The notes beneath the pieces were generated by a model. The model had not been told where the DNA came from. It did not search any database and saw only the letters and a program-made list of their open reading frames with translations. Positions 35,246 to 44,530 of a stretch of DNA of 64,000 bases are shown in pieces (the stretch's first letter is position 1; every line of letters starts with the position of its first letter). The DNA lies in NCBI GenBank assembly GCA_963695705.1, contig CAVOHB010000009.1, forward strand, positions 1,452,857-1,516,856, given 5' to 3'. Position numbers and translations under genes: made by a program. Source of the DNA: JBKPNJ01 sp963695705 (GTDB lineage Bacteria > Actinomycetota > Actinomycetes > Propionibacteriales > Nocardioidaceae).

Positions 35246-35980
35246 ATGCAGACAGCCAGGATCGCGGCGGCCGTTGGCCTCACCGCAGCACTCGGCACCG
35301 GCCTGATCGCCGCATCGGCAACGACGAACGGCGCAGCCATGCACGGGCACACCGGGTCGCTGCGGGCGGCGGGATTCGCGCACCCGAAGCCGAACCCCTA
35401 CTACCCGCTGAGGCCGGGGACGATCTCCCATCTCCGCGGTGGTGAGGACGGACAGCGGCTGCACGAGCGTGTGACCGTCACTCATCGGAAGAAGACCATC
35501 GAGGGGGTACGGGCGACCGTGGTCCGCGACGTCCTCCGCCGGGCAGACGGATCCGTCGCTGAGAAGACCCACGACTGGTACGCGCCGGACAACCGCGGGA
35601 CCGTCTGGTACTTCGGTGAGGCGACCGCGACGTACGACAGGCACGGGAACGTATTGAGCCGAGAAGGCAGCTGGAAGGCCGGCGTGCACGGCGCGGTCGC
35701 CGGGATCATCATGCCGGCCCGGCCGACGGCTACCGATGCCTACCGGCAGGAGTACTACGCACGCCATGCCGAGGACCAGGCCTGGATCGTGCAACGGGAT
35801 GCGGTGGTGTCCGGGCCACTCGGCACCTTCCACCACGTGGCCCGCAGCTTCGAATGGACCCGGCTCGAGCCCCGGGTCATGTCGCTGAAGTTCTACGCGC
35901 GGGGTCTCGGCATCGTCTCAGAACAGGACGTCGCCGGAGGCAACGAGCTGTTCCAGCTGGTAGACGTCACACACGGCTGA
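35246..35980 (+). CDS. Secreted protein of unknown function
   Basis: 244 residues with a signal peptide (MQTARIAAAVGLTAALGTGLIAASATT). The mature protein has the block PNPYYPLRPGTISHLRG, then THDWYAPDNRGTVWYFGE, KAGVHGAVAGIIMPA and YRQEYYARHAEDQAW, a pattern I recognise from a widespread but uncharacterised actinobacterial secreted family. No cysteine-based or catalytic motif stands out. ATG 35246 follows GGGAAAGGACACGAC. Intact; likely cell-surface or secreted. Confidence 0.8.
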   Translation: MQTARIAAAVGLTAALGTGLIAASATTNGAAMHGHTGSLRAAGFAHPKPNPYYPLRPGTISHLRGGEDGQRLHERVTVTHRKKTIEGVRATVVRDVLRRADGSVAEKTHDWYAPDNRGTVWYFGEATATYDRHGNVLSREGSWKAGVHGAVAGIIMPARPTATDAYRQEYYARHAEDQAWIVQRDAVVSGPLGTFHHVARSFEWTRLEPRVMSLKFYARGLGIVSEQDVAGGNELFQLVDVTHG

Positions 35981-36014
35981 ACGATTCAACCGTGCCGCGG
36001 TCCGGCGGGCGTCG

Positions 36015-38427
36015 TCACTCCGCCCTGAGGACGGTGCTGATGCGCTGCCGGGCCGCACGGCGTCCGGGGTACGCCGCGAGGACATTGACGATCAGCAACG
36101 ACATCGGCACCACGACGACCACGGCGAGCAGCGCGAGCGGGGACGTACTGCACGGGGGTGCGCTCGGCCACCACGCGCCACAAGGTGCGGCCCAGCGCCA
36201 GTCCCAGAGGTATCCCGAACAGCAGGCCCACCACGGCCAGGGCGGTCGCCTGCCAGGCGACCGTCGCGCGCACCTGCGGGCCGGTCAGCCCCAGAACCCG
36301 CAACACGGCCATGTCGTGTCCGCGACGGTGAACGGCCGTCACCAGCGCATGACCCACGGCCCCGATCGCGAGCAGGGCCAGGAAGAGCCCCATCAGGCTC
36401 GGGAGCGAACGGACAGTGCGGAGATTGACCACGTCAGCCGGCGGCAGCGGCGGGTCGATGCTGAGCCCGGTGTCCGCGGCGATCGTGGTGATCGCCGACG
36501 GCACGTCCGTTCCCGGCCGGAACCTGACGACGAAGCCGTGGAACTTGGAGAACCCGCTGGGATAGAGCAGCGAGAACGTGTCGCTGGTGACCCACGCCCC
36601 ATCGTCGTACTCGCTGTGCGAGAAGGCCGGGACGAATGTCACGCCGGACACCTTCAACGGCAGGGTCCGCTCACCCTTGACCTCCACCGTCTGTCCCGGC
36701 TGCACACCGAGCTGTTGGGCAGTCAGCGGGGCGAGGGCGATCTCGTCGTCGGCCCGGGGCTCGCGACCGGTGATCGACACCGGCGTGATCCCGCCGCCGA
36801 TCGGGGACAGGGCGAACATCGAGACTGAGTGTCCACCGATGGTCACCGGCACCAGCCGGAGGTCGCTGACGCCGGCGACATCGGGCCGGCGCGCGACGCT
36901 GGTCAGTGCACCGGTCACCCGGGCCGGCTGGACGAAGTCATGCCCGTTGAGACCGAGGAGTCCCCCGGCGTCCCAGGACTGCCCGTACCGCTCGGGAGTG
37001 CTCACGGCGTCGGACAACCCCGCGTGGAAGGTCGCCGCGGCCACCAGGCCGAGGACTCCGGCAACGGCACCGATCATGGCCGGGCGTACCGGCACCGCGG
37101 TGCGGCCACGCCCGGTCTCCAGCGCCAGCCGGGTCCCGAGTGTCACCGTCACCGGGAGGCCGAGCCGGCTCGTCCACGCCGCCACCGTCGACCGATGGAA
37201 CGGCGTGGCGGCTTCCCGGCGACCGATCGATCTCGCGGCCGTCACGTACGCGATCAGCGTCACGACGATGACCAGAGCCAGCGCTCCCGACGCCAGCACC
37301 GCCCAGTCGACCCGCCGACCAGGGTGTGGTTCGACCCGTGCGCCGACCCCGATCGGGAACAGGGGCGACGCGAGAAACGCCGCGACAGCGGCGGCAGCGG
37401 CCGCAACGACGGCCGACAGCACCGGCCCGCTGACGGCGGCGACAAGCGTCTGCAGGCGAGTCATGCCGAGCGCACGCAGCACGTCGAGGTCAGACACCGC
37501 CGCGAAGGTGTGCCGCACGATCGCCTGCCCGACGATGAGCAGTGACGCAAGCGCCGCAACGAGAGCGAAGACCAGCAGCGAGTCACGCTCGAAGGAGGTC
37601 GCGTTGGTGACGCGTTTCGAGCTCTCGGTGAGATCGGTGACCTCGATGTCGTTCCGGCCCGTGACCCGGGCGAGGTCCGACCGGAAGCGCTGCAGGTCCG
37701 ACTGCCCACCGCGCAGGCGCACGAGTGCGTTGATGAAGGGGTCGTCGGTCGTGCCGAAGAGAAACGCCCGGTACTTCTGGAAGAAGGCGTTGGAAGCGAT
37801 GATCCCGAGGTCGGCGTCACCCTGGTACTCGAAGGTCCACGGGGTCCGGACGACGCCGACGATTCGCAGTCGTTGCGTGGGTCCTCGTGCCTTACTCGAC
37901 GTGGGGACACTGAGACTCTGGCTGTACGCGTCGAGCTGCGCGGGGGTGAACATGCGCGCCGTGAGCGTGTCGCCAACCTGCAGGTCGTACTTGCGCATCA
38001 ATGGCTCGCCGGCGATCGCTTCGTCGACCTTTGCGTTGTCGAGCCGGCGACCTTCCAGCACCGCACCGCGCTCGACGTCGACGTAGGCGCCCGGACTGGC
38101 GGCGGGAAAGCCTACGTCGTTGGTGACGGGGTTGTTGATGATCCCCTCGATGCCGTAGGTCGAGTTCCACGGCAGCTCCCCCAGCGCGGCGACCTCCGGC
38201 AACGCGCGGATCGCGTCCCAGTCGAATCCGGGGATGTTCGGCACGACCACAGCCGTCGCCGGCAGGCTTTCCGCCCGCAGCCTCTGCATCGCGCTGCCGT
38301 CGCGGCGGGCGCCGGCGGTGACCGCGAACACCAGGCCGCCCGCCAGACCGAGCAGCACGGTCACCACGACCAGCGACCGGGCCCGGCGCCGTAGGTCCAG
38401 TCGCAGCCATGCAGCGACCGCTCTCAC
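36015..38427 (-). CDS. FtsX-like ABC transporter permease, frame-broken near the C-terminus
   Basis: About 804 residues: two FtsX permease units with large extracytoplasmic domains (MacB-type). Transmembrane blocks lie near residues 18-40, 285-420, 465-485 and 680-800. The last helix is split: in the main frame WRVVAERTPVQYVP runs into unrelated residues, while one frame over LALLAVVVVVPMSLLIVNVLAAYPGRRAARQRISTVLRAE ends normally at 36015. Removing one C from the GTCCCC run near 36146 restores it. No ABC ATPase is adjacent, which is unusual for this family. Substrate unknown; MacB-like exporters handle lipids, peptides or antibiotics. Confidence 0.82.
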
Positions 38428-38568
38428 CGCACCCGCCAGGCGGCAGCGTCAGGCAAGGGGTCGGCCTCGGCGTCCACGTGACCCATTGGACCGCGGCCCG
38501 GCTGCGGACGACAGGGCGCTGCCCGCAAGCCGGAGGGATGGTAGTACCGGGGTGCTAATACCCCCGCG

Positions 38569-39216
38569 TCACACCAGGCCGGTTCTGACGGCGAGCAGTG
38601 CAGCCTGGACGCGGTCACGACTGTGCGTCTTGGCGAGAACGTTCGACACGTGTGTCTTGACCGTGCTCTCACTGAGAAAGAGGTCGGCGGCGATCTCGGC
38701 GTTGCTCAGCCCCGAACCGATCCCTCGTAGTACCGCGGTCTCGCGTTCGGTCAGCCGCGGCGGTTGCGGGCGGGCACGCGGGCTGGCGGGGAGACCGGCC
38801 AGCATCCGGGCGATGACCGTACGGGTGACGCCGGGAGACAGGACGGCGTCTCCGGCCGCGGCGGCGCTCACGGCGGCGAGCAGGTCGCCGCGGCTGCACC
38901 GCTTCAGCAGGAAGCCCACCGCTCCGACCTGCAGGGCCTCCATGACGTACTCGTCGTCGTCGAACGTGGTGAGGACCACCACCGCCGGGCTCGGATCGAG
39001 GCCGGTGACGAGGCGGGTGGCCTCCAGCCCGTCCATCCTCGGCATCCGGATATCGACGAGCGCGACGTCCATCGCCACGCCCGAGCGGACCGCCTCGACG
39101 AACTCCTGGCCGTCGGCGCCGCGGAACACCACGCGAATGTCCGGCGACGACTCGAGAATGGAGCTCAGGCCGTCGCGAATGAGGTTCTGGTCGTCGACGA
39201 TGCCCACCCGGATCAT
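38569..39216 (-). CDS. NarL/FixJ family response regulator
   Basis: 215-residue response regulator. The receiver domain (1-120) has acidic pocket VDDQ and the phosphoacceptor Asp in VDIRMPRMDG (about residue 55), Thr in LTTFDD and Lys in LLKRCS. The C-terminal LuxR-type HTH is LTERETAVLRGIGSGLSNAEIAADLFLSESTVKTHVSNVLAKTHSRDRVQAA. It lies 42 bp downstream of its histidine kinase. The adjacent permease gene is a plausible target (inference). Confidence 0.95.
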   Translation of the reverse strand: MIRVGIVDDQNLIRDGLSSILESSPDIRVVFRGADGQEFVEAVRSGVAMDVALVDIRMPRMDGLEATRLVTGLDPSPAVVVLTTFDDDEYVMEALQVGAVGFLLKRCSRGDLLAAVSAAAAGDAVLSPGVTRTVIARMLAGLPASPRARPQPPRLTERETAVLRGIGSGLSNAEIAADLFLSESTVKTHVSNVLAKTHSRDRVQAALLAVRTGLV

Positions 39217-39259
39217 CGCCGGGTCACCTCCGCGGCCGAGCGCCTCGGTGCGCCAGTGG

Positions 39260-40732
39260 TCACGGGGCCTCAGGACTCCGTTCCGGGCGTCGGTCGAGGC
39301 TCTCCACGCGCAGTCTCGCCAGCTCAGCGCGCTCGTCCTCGTCGAGTGGCCGCTCCGGGCTCTTGCGGCCCTGCTCCCGCGCGACCCATCGGCGCAGCAG
39401 CTGCTCCCCCACCCCGAGCTCGGTGGCGACGTCGGCGACCGGCCGTCCGGTGTCGATCACCAGCCGAGCGGCCTGCCGACGCTGTTCTGGCGCGTACGCC
39501 TTCTGCTGCCGGCTGGAGAGGAGGACTTCCCGGGCCCGTGGAACCATCCATCCGCTCTCGAGGTGCCCACCGAACGGCGTCGAAACCGTCGACGGGGCAA
39601 GAGGCAGCTGCACCCGGACGCGCGAACCACCGATCGGCGACGGCGACACCGACCAGGTGCCCCCGTGGCCGGAGACGCGCTCGCCGATGCCGACCAGGCC
39701 CCGGCCGCGGCTCACCTGCTCGGGATCGAATCCGGCACCGTCATCGTCGACGGTGATCTCGATCCGGCCATCGGTCTCCGCCACCACGACACGGACGGTG
39801 TGTGCGTACGCGTGCCGCATCACATTGGTCAGGCACTCCTGGATGATCCGGTACGCGGTCAGCTGGAGGCCCTCACCTACCTGGCTGGAGATCTCGACGT
39901 GGACGGCCGCGTTGATCCCGGCATGCTCCAGTGGACCGAGCAGCTCCGGAACGTCCACCAGACGGGATGCAGCGGTCGTCTCAGGAACCCCGTCCGCCTG
40001 ACGGAGGGATGTGACCAGCGTGTCGAGCTCGCCCAGGGCGGCCCGGGCGGTGTCGGCGATTCGCGGCAGCACGGCCGGGTCAAGCTCCGTTCCCGCCTGG
40101 GCGGCCTCGGCCAGGACAACAACGGCTGTGACGTGGTGGCCGACGATGTCGTGCAGCTCACGAGCAAGCGCGTTGCGCTCCTCGAGACCTACCTGGGTGG
40201 CGCGCTGCTCCTCGGTGATGTCCTCGAGGGTGCTGGCGCGCTGCTGTAGCCACGACGCCGCGGCATGGCTCTGCCGGGCGACACCGAGTGCGGTGCCCAC
40301 CAGCGCGGCGGCGAGCGGCGCGTACCCAGTGTCGGGTGAGAAGACTGCGGCTACCAGTACCGGCAGCACGACGGGCCAGTTGAACCGGGCGGTGCGGGCG
40401 CACACGTATGTCGCGGCAACGATCAGGGCCAGTCCGCAGAGGGTCTGAGCCTCGTCGGTGACGATGAGCGCGACACCGGCGGCGGCGGCGAATGTTCCCA
40501 GCAGCACCGGGCTTCGCCGGGCGAGAACCAGCGCGACGCAGGCCGGCACGAGCAGCAGGTTGGTTGGCCACCACGACGGCGACCGCTGCACGATCTGCGA
40601 TGCGCCCAGGATGACGATGATCGCGGCCGCGCCGACGTCGACCCACTGAACCGGTGGCGGACCGTGCACGATCCGAAACAGCGCCGACCGCACCCTCTCG
40701 ACCGACGTCCGCACCGTCTTCACGTCGATCAT
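39260..40732 (-). CDS. Sensor histidine kinase (NarX/DesK type) fused to an IS3 orfA fragment
   Basis: 490 residues. N-terminal five membrane segments (about 20-165), H-box ARELHDIVGHHVTAVV near 215, N-box QECLTNVMRHAYAHT near 320, G1 DDDGAGFDPEQ and G2 GRGLVGIGERVSGHGG, ending RVQLPLAPS near 395. That completes a normal kinase. The remaining ~90 residues (KAYAPEQRRQAARLVIDTGRPVADVATELGVGEQLLRRWVAREQGRKSPERPLDEDERAELARLR) are the helix-turn-helix N-terminus of an IS3-family orfA, after which similarity stops. The IS fragment invaded the 3' end, replacing the kinase stop. Whether the fused protein still functions is unknown. ATG 40732 chosen; the upstream frame is open but not conserved. Confidence 0.88.
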   Translation of the reverse strand: MIDVKTVRTSVERVRSALFRIVHGPPPVQWVDVGAAAIIVILGASQIVQRSPSWWPTNLLLVPACVALVLARRSPVLLGTFAAAAGVALIVTDEAQTLCGLALIVAATYVCARTARFNWPVVLPVLVAAVFSPDTGYAPLAAALVGTALGVARQSHAAASWLQQRASTLEDITEEQRATQVGLEERNALARELHDIVGHHVTAVVVLAEAAQAGTELDPAVLPRIADTARAALGELDTLVTSLRQADGVPETTAASRLVDVPELLGPLEHAGINAAVHVEISSQVGEGLQLTAYRIIQECLTNVMRHAYAHTVRVVVAETDGRIEITVDDDGAGFDPEQVSRGRGLVGIGERVSGHGGTWSVSPSPIGGSRVRVQLPLAPSTVSTPFGGHLESGWMVPRAREVLLSSRQQKAYAPEQRRQAARLVIDTGRPVADVATELGVGEQLLRRWVAREQGRKSPERPLDEDERAELARLRVESLDRRPERSPEAP

Positions 40733-40759
40733 TCTCTCAAGCGCGGCCGTGAAGAGACA

Positions 40760-40822
40760 GGTACCGCGGTACCGGGTCCCGGCGTGGCGACGGGACCGGG
40801 GTACCGGTACGGCGGTACGGCA
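40760..40822. promoter_or_regulatory. GTACC-rich dyad in a divergent promoter region
   Basis: GGTACCGCGGTACC (40760-40773) is a perfect 14-bp palindrome. It is followed by GGTCCCG, a spacer, CGGGACC and GGTACCGGTACGGCGGTACGG, so the whole 63-bp stretch forms a large imperfect dyad. It lies between the kinase start and the CDP-alcohol phosphatidyltransferase gene. A bound regulator is likely, but none is identified. Confidence 0.55.
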
Positions 40823-40862
40823 GGCCGTTCCGCGGCGGGCCGCCCGGCCACAGGCTCGAGGT

Positions 40863-41480
40863 ATGACCATCACCTTGGGCACCTTGGAACCGGCCTTGAT
40901 CCGCCCCGCCATGCCCTCCTGGGACGCAGCGCCCGTGGCCACGTGGGCGAACCTCGTCACGGTGGTCCGCACCGTCGTCGCGGTGGCCCTGGGAATGGCG
41001 GCTCTCGTCGACCACGACGCCCGGTTGCTGGTCGTTGCCTATGCCGTCTACTGGGTCGGGGACATGCTCGACGGCTGGCTGGCCAGGCGCCTGGACCAGG
41101 AGACCCGCCTCGGTGCGATCGCGGACATCGTCAGTGACCGTGCGTGCTGCGCGGTCCTGGTCTGCGGGCTGTGCACGTTACAGCCGGCGCTGTGGCCGGC
41201 GCTGGTGGTGTTCCTGCTCCAGTTCATGGTGCTGGACTGCGTGCTGTCGCTGTCCTTCCTGGGCTGGCCGCTGCTCAGCCCGAACGACTTTCACCGGGTC
41301 AGCGTCGTCGTCTGGCGGCTGAACTGGTCACCGCCGGCGAAGGCGATCAACACCGCCGGCGTCGTCCTGGCAGTGGCCACCGGTTCGCTGCCCCTCGCCC
41401 TCTCCGTCGCCGTGGCACAGGTCGCCGTCAAGGCGTGGTCGGCGCACCGGGTCACCACCCTCGCGCTGCCGGGCCGGTGA
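40863..41480 (+). CDS. CDP-alcohol phosphatidyltransferase
   Basis: 205-residue integral membrane enzyme that transfers a phosphatidyl group from CDP-diacylglycerol to an alcohol. The CDP-OH-P motif D-G-x2-A-R-x8-G-x3-D-x3-D is complete in DMLDGWLARRLDQETRLGAIADIVSD. About six membrane segments. Which alcohol (glycerol-P, inositol-P or serine) cannot be read from this motif. ATG 40863 follows a weak SD. Convergent/divergent neighbours give no substrate clue; the next gene begins six bases after its stop and may be co-transcribed. Confidence 0.9.
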   Translation: MTITLGTLEPALIRPAMPSWDAAPVATWANLVTVVRTVVAVALGMAALVDHDARLLVVAYAVYWVGDMLDGWLARRLDQETRLGAIADIVSDRACCAVLVCGLCTLQPALWPALVVFLLQFMVLDCVLSLSFLGWPLLSPNDFHRVSVVVWRLNWSPPAKAINTAGVVLAVATGSLPLALSVAVAQVAVKAWSAHRVTTLALPGR

Positions 41481-41486
41481 TCGGGA

Positions 41487-41954
41487 GTGCTCACGATCCT
41501 GGCGCTGCTGGCAGGGGCTGTCGCCGTCGGTGTCGGCTCCGCCCTGATCCCCGTCGTCAACGCGGAGGCCATCATGTCGGGCGCGGCACTGACCTCACCG
41601 CGCCCACTCGTGGCGTTCATCGCGATCGCCCTGGCGCTCGGCCAGACACTCGGCAAGCTCGCGATCTTCGAAGCGGCGCGGCGCGGCGTCCTGCGTCGCG
41701 TCCAGGTCGACAAGCCGCGGGGCCGGTGGACCACCCGCGCCGTCGCTCTCTTGCAGTGCCGCTGGCGTGGTGGCGGTGCCGTGCTCCTGTCGGCCGCGAC
41801 CGGGTTCCCGCCGCTGCTGCTGATGAGCGCTGTGGCCGGTGGCGCGGGAGCAGGTCGGCGCGCCCGCCGGCTGGACTTCGTCAGCTGCTGCCTGGTGGGC
41901 AGGAGCCTGCGGTTCCTGGTGCTGGGCCTGTCTCTGGCCGCTTTCATCACCTAG
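41487..41954 (+). CDS. Small DedA/VTT-like membrane protein
   Basis: 155 residues, four to five hydrophobic segments. ATGFPPLLLMSAVAGGAGAGRRARRLDFVSCCLVGRSLRFLVLG resembles the second half of the VTT/DedA (YqaA-type) fold with its GR-LRF end; the first half (IPVVNAEAIMSGA, LGQTLGKLAIFEAAR) has the re-entrant P/N motif. Possibly lipid scramblase-like. GTG 41487. Its stop overlaps the convergent photolyase stop (CTAG). Confidence 0.65.
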   Translation: MLTILALLAGAVAVGVGSALIPVVNAEAIMSGAALTSPRPLVAFIAIALALGQTLGKLAIFEAARRGVLRRVQVDKPRGRWTTRAVALLQCRWRGGGAVLLSAATGFPPLLLMSAVAGGAGAGRRARRLDFVSCCLVGRSLRFLVLGLSLAAFIT

Positions 41955-43303
41955 CGTCTGATCTCCTCGTACCGCCGCAAGGCTTCGACGCGCTCCGCGG
42001 CATGGTCGACAATCCGCTCCGGATAGCCACGAGGCAGGCCGCCCGGCGCGGTCCAGGGCTCGTGCAGATATGGGCTGTCAAGGCCGCGTAGCTCGGGCAC
42101 GTGCCGGCGCACGTAGTCTCCGTCGGGATCGAACTTCTTGCCCTGCGCCGTTGGGTTGAACACCCGGAAGTACGGTGCCGCATCCGTCCCGGAGCCGGCC
42201 GTCCACTGCCAGCCGTGATGGTTGGAGGCGACGTCCCCGTCGACCAGCCAGCGCATGAAGTGCCGGGCGCCGTGCTGCCACTCGACGTGCAGATCCTTGA
42301 CCAGGAAGCTGGCCACCACCATCCGGACACGGTTGTGCATCCAGCCCTCGCTCCGAAGCTGCCGCATCCCGGCATCGACGATCGGGAAGCCGGTACGTCC
42401 GTGCGTCCAGGCGGCGAACGCTTCGCCCGGTTGGTCGTACTGCATGCCGGCGAACTCCGGCCGGAGATAGTCCCGAAGTGTCGCGGGATGCTGTCGGAGC
42501 ACGTCCGCATAGAACTCGCGCCACCCGAGCTCCCGTCGGTAGACATCGGCTCCCTTGTGCCGCAGCGCCGACAGGTCGGCCAGCATCGTTCGCGGATGGA
42601 TCTCGCCCCACTTCAGGTGCACCGACATCCTCGATGTCGCATCGCGATCGGGGCGATCCCTGTCGTCGGCGTACGTCTCCAGGCCGTGCGCGAGAAACCT
42701 CCGCCAGCGGGTACGAGCCGCGATCTCACCGGCGACCGGCAGTGCCAGCCCGTCCGGAATCGCGACCGGCGGGATCTCGGCACCCGCGACGTCGAGCAGC
42801 CAGTCGACCTGCTCCGGTTCGGGCGCCGGAGGCGGCCACCCGTGCTCAGCCCATGCCCGGGCGAACGGGGTATAGACCCGGTAGGCCGTCCCGTTCGCCG
42901 TGCTGAGCGATCCGGGGGGAACGGCATACGCCGAGCCCTCCCGTACCAGCGGCAGGCCTCGTGCGGCCAGCACCTCCTCGAGCCGTGCGTCGCGGTGGCT
43001 GCCGTAGGGGCCGAAGTCGTCGGCGATGTGCACCGACACCGCCCCGACGCTCCCCGCGACCTCCGGGACCTCGTTGGCCGGGTCCCCGTGCCGGATGACG
43101 AGCCCACCGATGCGCTCGCGCAACGAGCGCAGGCTGTCGCACAGATAGGCCAGGCGAGGAGCGCCGGAGCGCTTCCAGAGCCGGTCATCCACGACGAAGA
43201 GCGGAACCACTCCGTCATCGGCGCTCGCGATGGCGGACACCAGGGCCGGATTGTCCGCCAGCCTCAGGTCGCGACGGAACCACATCACGCTGCGGTCGCC
43301 CAT
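41951..43303 (-). CDS. phr: Deoxyribodipyrimidine photolyase (class I)
   Basis: 450-residue flavoprotein that repairs cyclobutane pyrimidine dimers using blue light. N-terminal antenna domain VMWFRRDLRLADNPAL; the FAD domain has LGWREFYADVL, GRTGFPIVDAGMRQLRSEGWMHNRVRMVVASFLVKDL and SNHHGWQWTAGSGTDAAPYFRVFNP. Trp residues of the electron chain are present. The sequence fits a class I CPD photolyase rather than a cryptochrome. ATG 43303 (MGDRSVMW) chosen; the frame is open upstream without conservation. Sixty bases from the aldo/keto reductase gene on the same strand. Confidence 0.96.
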   Translation of the reverse strand: MGDRSVMWFRRDLRLADNPALVSAIASADDGVVPLFVVDDRLWKRSGAPRLAYLCDSLRSLRERIGGLVIRHGDPANEVPEVAGSVGAVSVHIADDFGPYGSHRDARLEEVLAARGLPLVREGSAYAVPPGSLSTANGTAYRVYTPFARAWAEHGWPPPAPEPEQVDWLLDVAGAEIPPVAIPDGLALPVAGEIAARTRWRRFLAHGLETYADDRDRPDRDATSRMSVHLKWGEIHPRTMLADLSALRHKGADVYRRELGWREFYADVLRQHPATLRDYLRPEFAGMQYDQPGEAFAAWTHGRTGFPIVDAGMRQLRSEGWMHNRVRMVVASFLVKDLHVEWQHGARHFMRWLVDGDVASNHHGWQWTAGSGTDAAPYFRVFNPTAQGKKFDPDGDYVRRHVPELRGLDSPYLHEPWTAPGGLPRGYPERIVDHAAERVEALRRYEEIRR

Positions 43304-43363
43304 CAGATCATCCTGCTGGCTGCCGGCCGGGCTGTCAGATCGGGCGGCGGTTTCTGCGGCCAC

Positions 43364-44353
43364 TCACTGCCAGGGAAGGGTCGAGCGCTGCTGCCAGTAC
43401 GACGCGGCCGGCTGGGCGAGCTCTGAGAGGTGAGCGCCGACGGCTGTTCCATCCACGCCGAGGGCAACGAGGTTGCTGGCGAGCTGGGAGGTCGAGACCG
43501 CTCCCAGCAGGACGGTCGGGCGGCACTCCAGTGCGAGCGCCGCAGCGACGGACAACGCATCGGGTGTGACCCCCGTCTGCCGCGCGAGCGCGACGACGGC
43601 CGCCGGCGCAGCTGAGCCGGCGAGCCGTCCGTTCGCCAGGACCTCCTTCACCATCACCCGCCAGCCCTCAGCCGCGGCGTCGTCAAGGGCCGGACCCACC
43701 GAGGGCTCGAGCAGGTTCCACGTCGCCTGGACCGCCGAGAAGACGGGCGCTCCACCGGCCGAGACGCCCAGCGCGTCGCGGATCACATCGGCCTGGTGCG
43801 GCCCGCTGGTGGAAAGCCCAAGCCCTACGCCGGTGTCACGCAAACCGGCGAGCTCGTCGAGGAGCGCACGGTCGGTCAACACCGGGGACTCCGGTGTCAC
43901 CGAATGCACCTGGTAGAGCCCCACGCGCGAACCCAGCAGCGAGGTAGTCTCCGCCCACTGGTGGCGGAACGCGTCCAGTGAGTGGTCCTTGACCTCGTGT
44001 ACGTCCGCGTCGACCCGCCAGTCGCCCACATAGCGGTAGCCCCACTTGCTCGACACGAACACATCCCCCGTGTGCGGTCGCGCGGCGAGCCAGGAGGCGA
44101 GGAACTCCTCCGACAGGCCATAGGACCGTGCCGCGTCGACATGCCGGAGTCCCGCCGCGTAGGCCGCGTCCAGGACCTCGAACGCACGAGCGCGGAGCGC
44201 TTCGACCGACCTGTCCTCCCCGAGGACCTCGGCATGATCCAGGGTGATGTATGCGGGACGCCCCAGCGCCGCCAGCCGCACATCGGACGCCGTCGGATAG
44301 GTCTCGGATCGCTGTTGTCGTGCAGCAAGCCGGCCGTCAGTCACCGGTCGCAC
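43364..44353 (-). CDS. Aldo/keto reductase
   Basis: 329-residue NADPH-dependent oxidoreductase of the AKR superfamily (TIM barrel). The catalytic Asp/Tyr are in HVDAARSYGLSEEFLASWLAARP (DxxxxYG motif, about residues 70-92), the Lys in VFVSSKWGYRY, and the His in LYQVHSVTPES. The C-terminal NADPH phosphate site is less clear. Sequence fits the family in which RPTVLLGAVSTSQLASN ends the barrel. GTG 44353. Substrate unknown. Confidence 0.9.
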   Translation of the reverse strand: MRPVTDGRLAARQQRSETYPTASDVRLAALGRPAYITLDHAEVLGEDRSVEALRARAFEVLDAAYAAGLRHVDAARSYGLSEEFLASWLAARPHTGDVFVSSKWGYRYVGDWRVDADVHEVKDHSLDAFRHQWAETTSLLGSRVGLYQVHSVTPESPVLTDRALLDELAGLRDTGVGLGLSTSGPHQADVIRDALGVSAGGAPVFSAVQATWNLLEPSVGPALDDAAAEGWRVMVKEVLANGRLAGSAAPAAVVALARQTGVTPDALSVAAALALECRPTVLLGAVSTSQLASNLVALGVDGTAVGAHLSELAQPAASYWQQRSTLPWQ

Positions 44354-44491
44354 GCCCGGCCGTGATCAGCCACGCCGCGGAGCCGCAAAGGGCACACCGA
44401 CAGCGGGACCGGTATGTGACAGTGCGAGTTGACTCTGTGCCGACATCGTGATCGGGTGTCCCCTTCCGAGATGGCACTCTCCGTCTGAGCT

Positions 44492-44520
44492 TTGTCAACT
44501 AACTTCATTGATCTTATGTA
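44492..44520 (+). promoter_or_regulatory. Promoter of the sulfotransferase gene
   Basis: TTGTCA (44492-44497) and TATGTA (44515-44520) separated by 17 bp form a sigma70-like promoter. Transcription would begin about five bases before the ATG at 44531, and no Shine-Dalgarno is present, so the mRNA is nearly leaderless. Confidence 0.6.
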
Positions 44521-44530
44521 CTCTAAGAAC

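Noticed and set aside
36578..38086. 502-codon plus-strand ORF
   Set aside because: Antisense to the FtsX-type permease; Ser/Thr/Arg-rich shadow translation.
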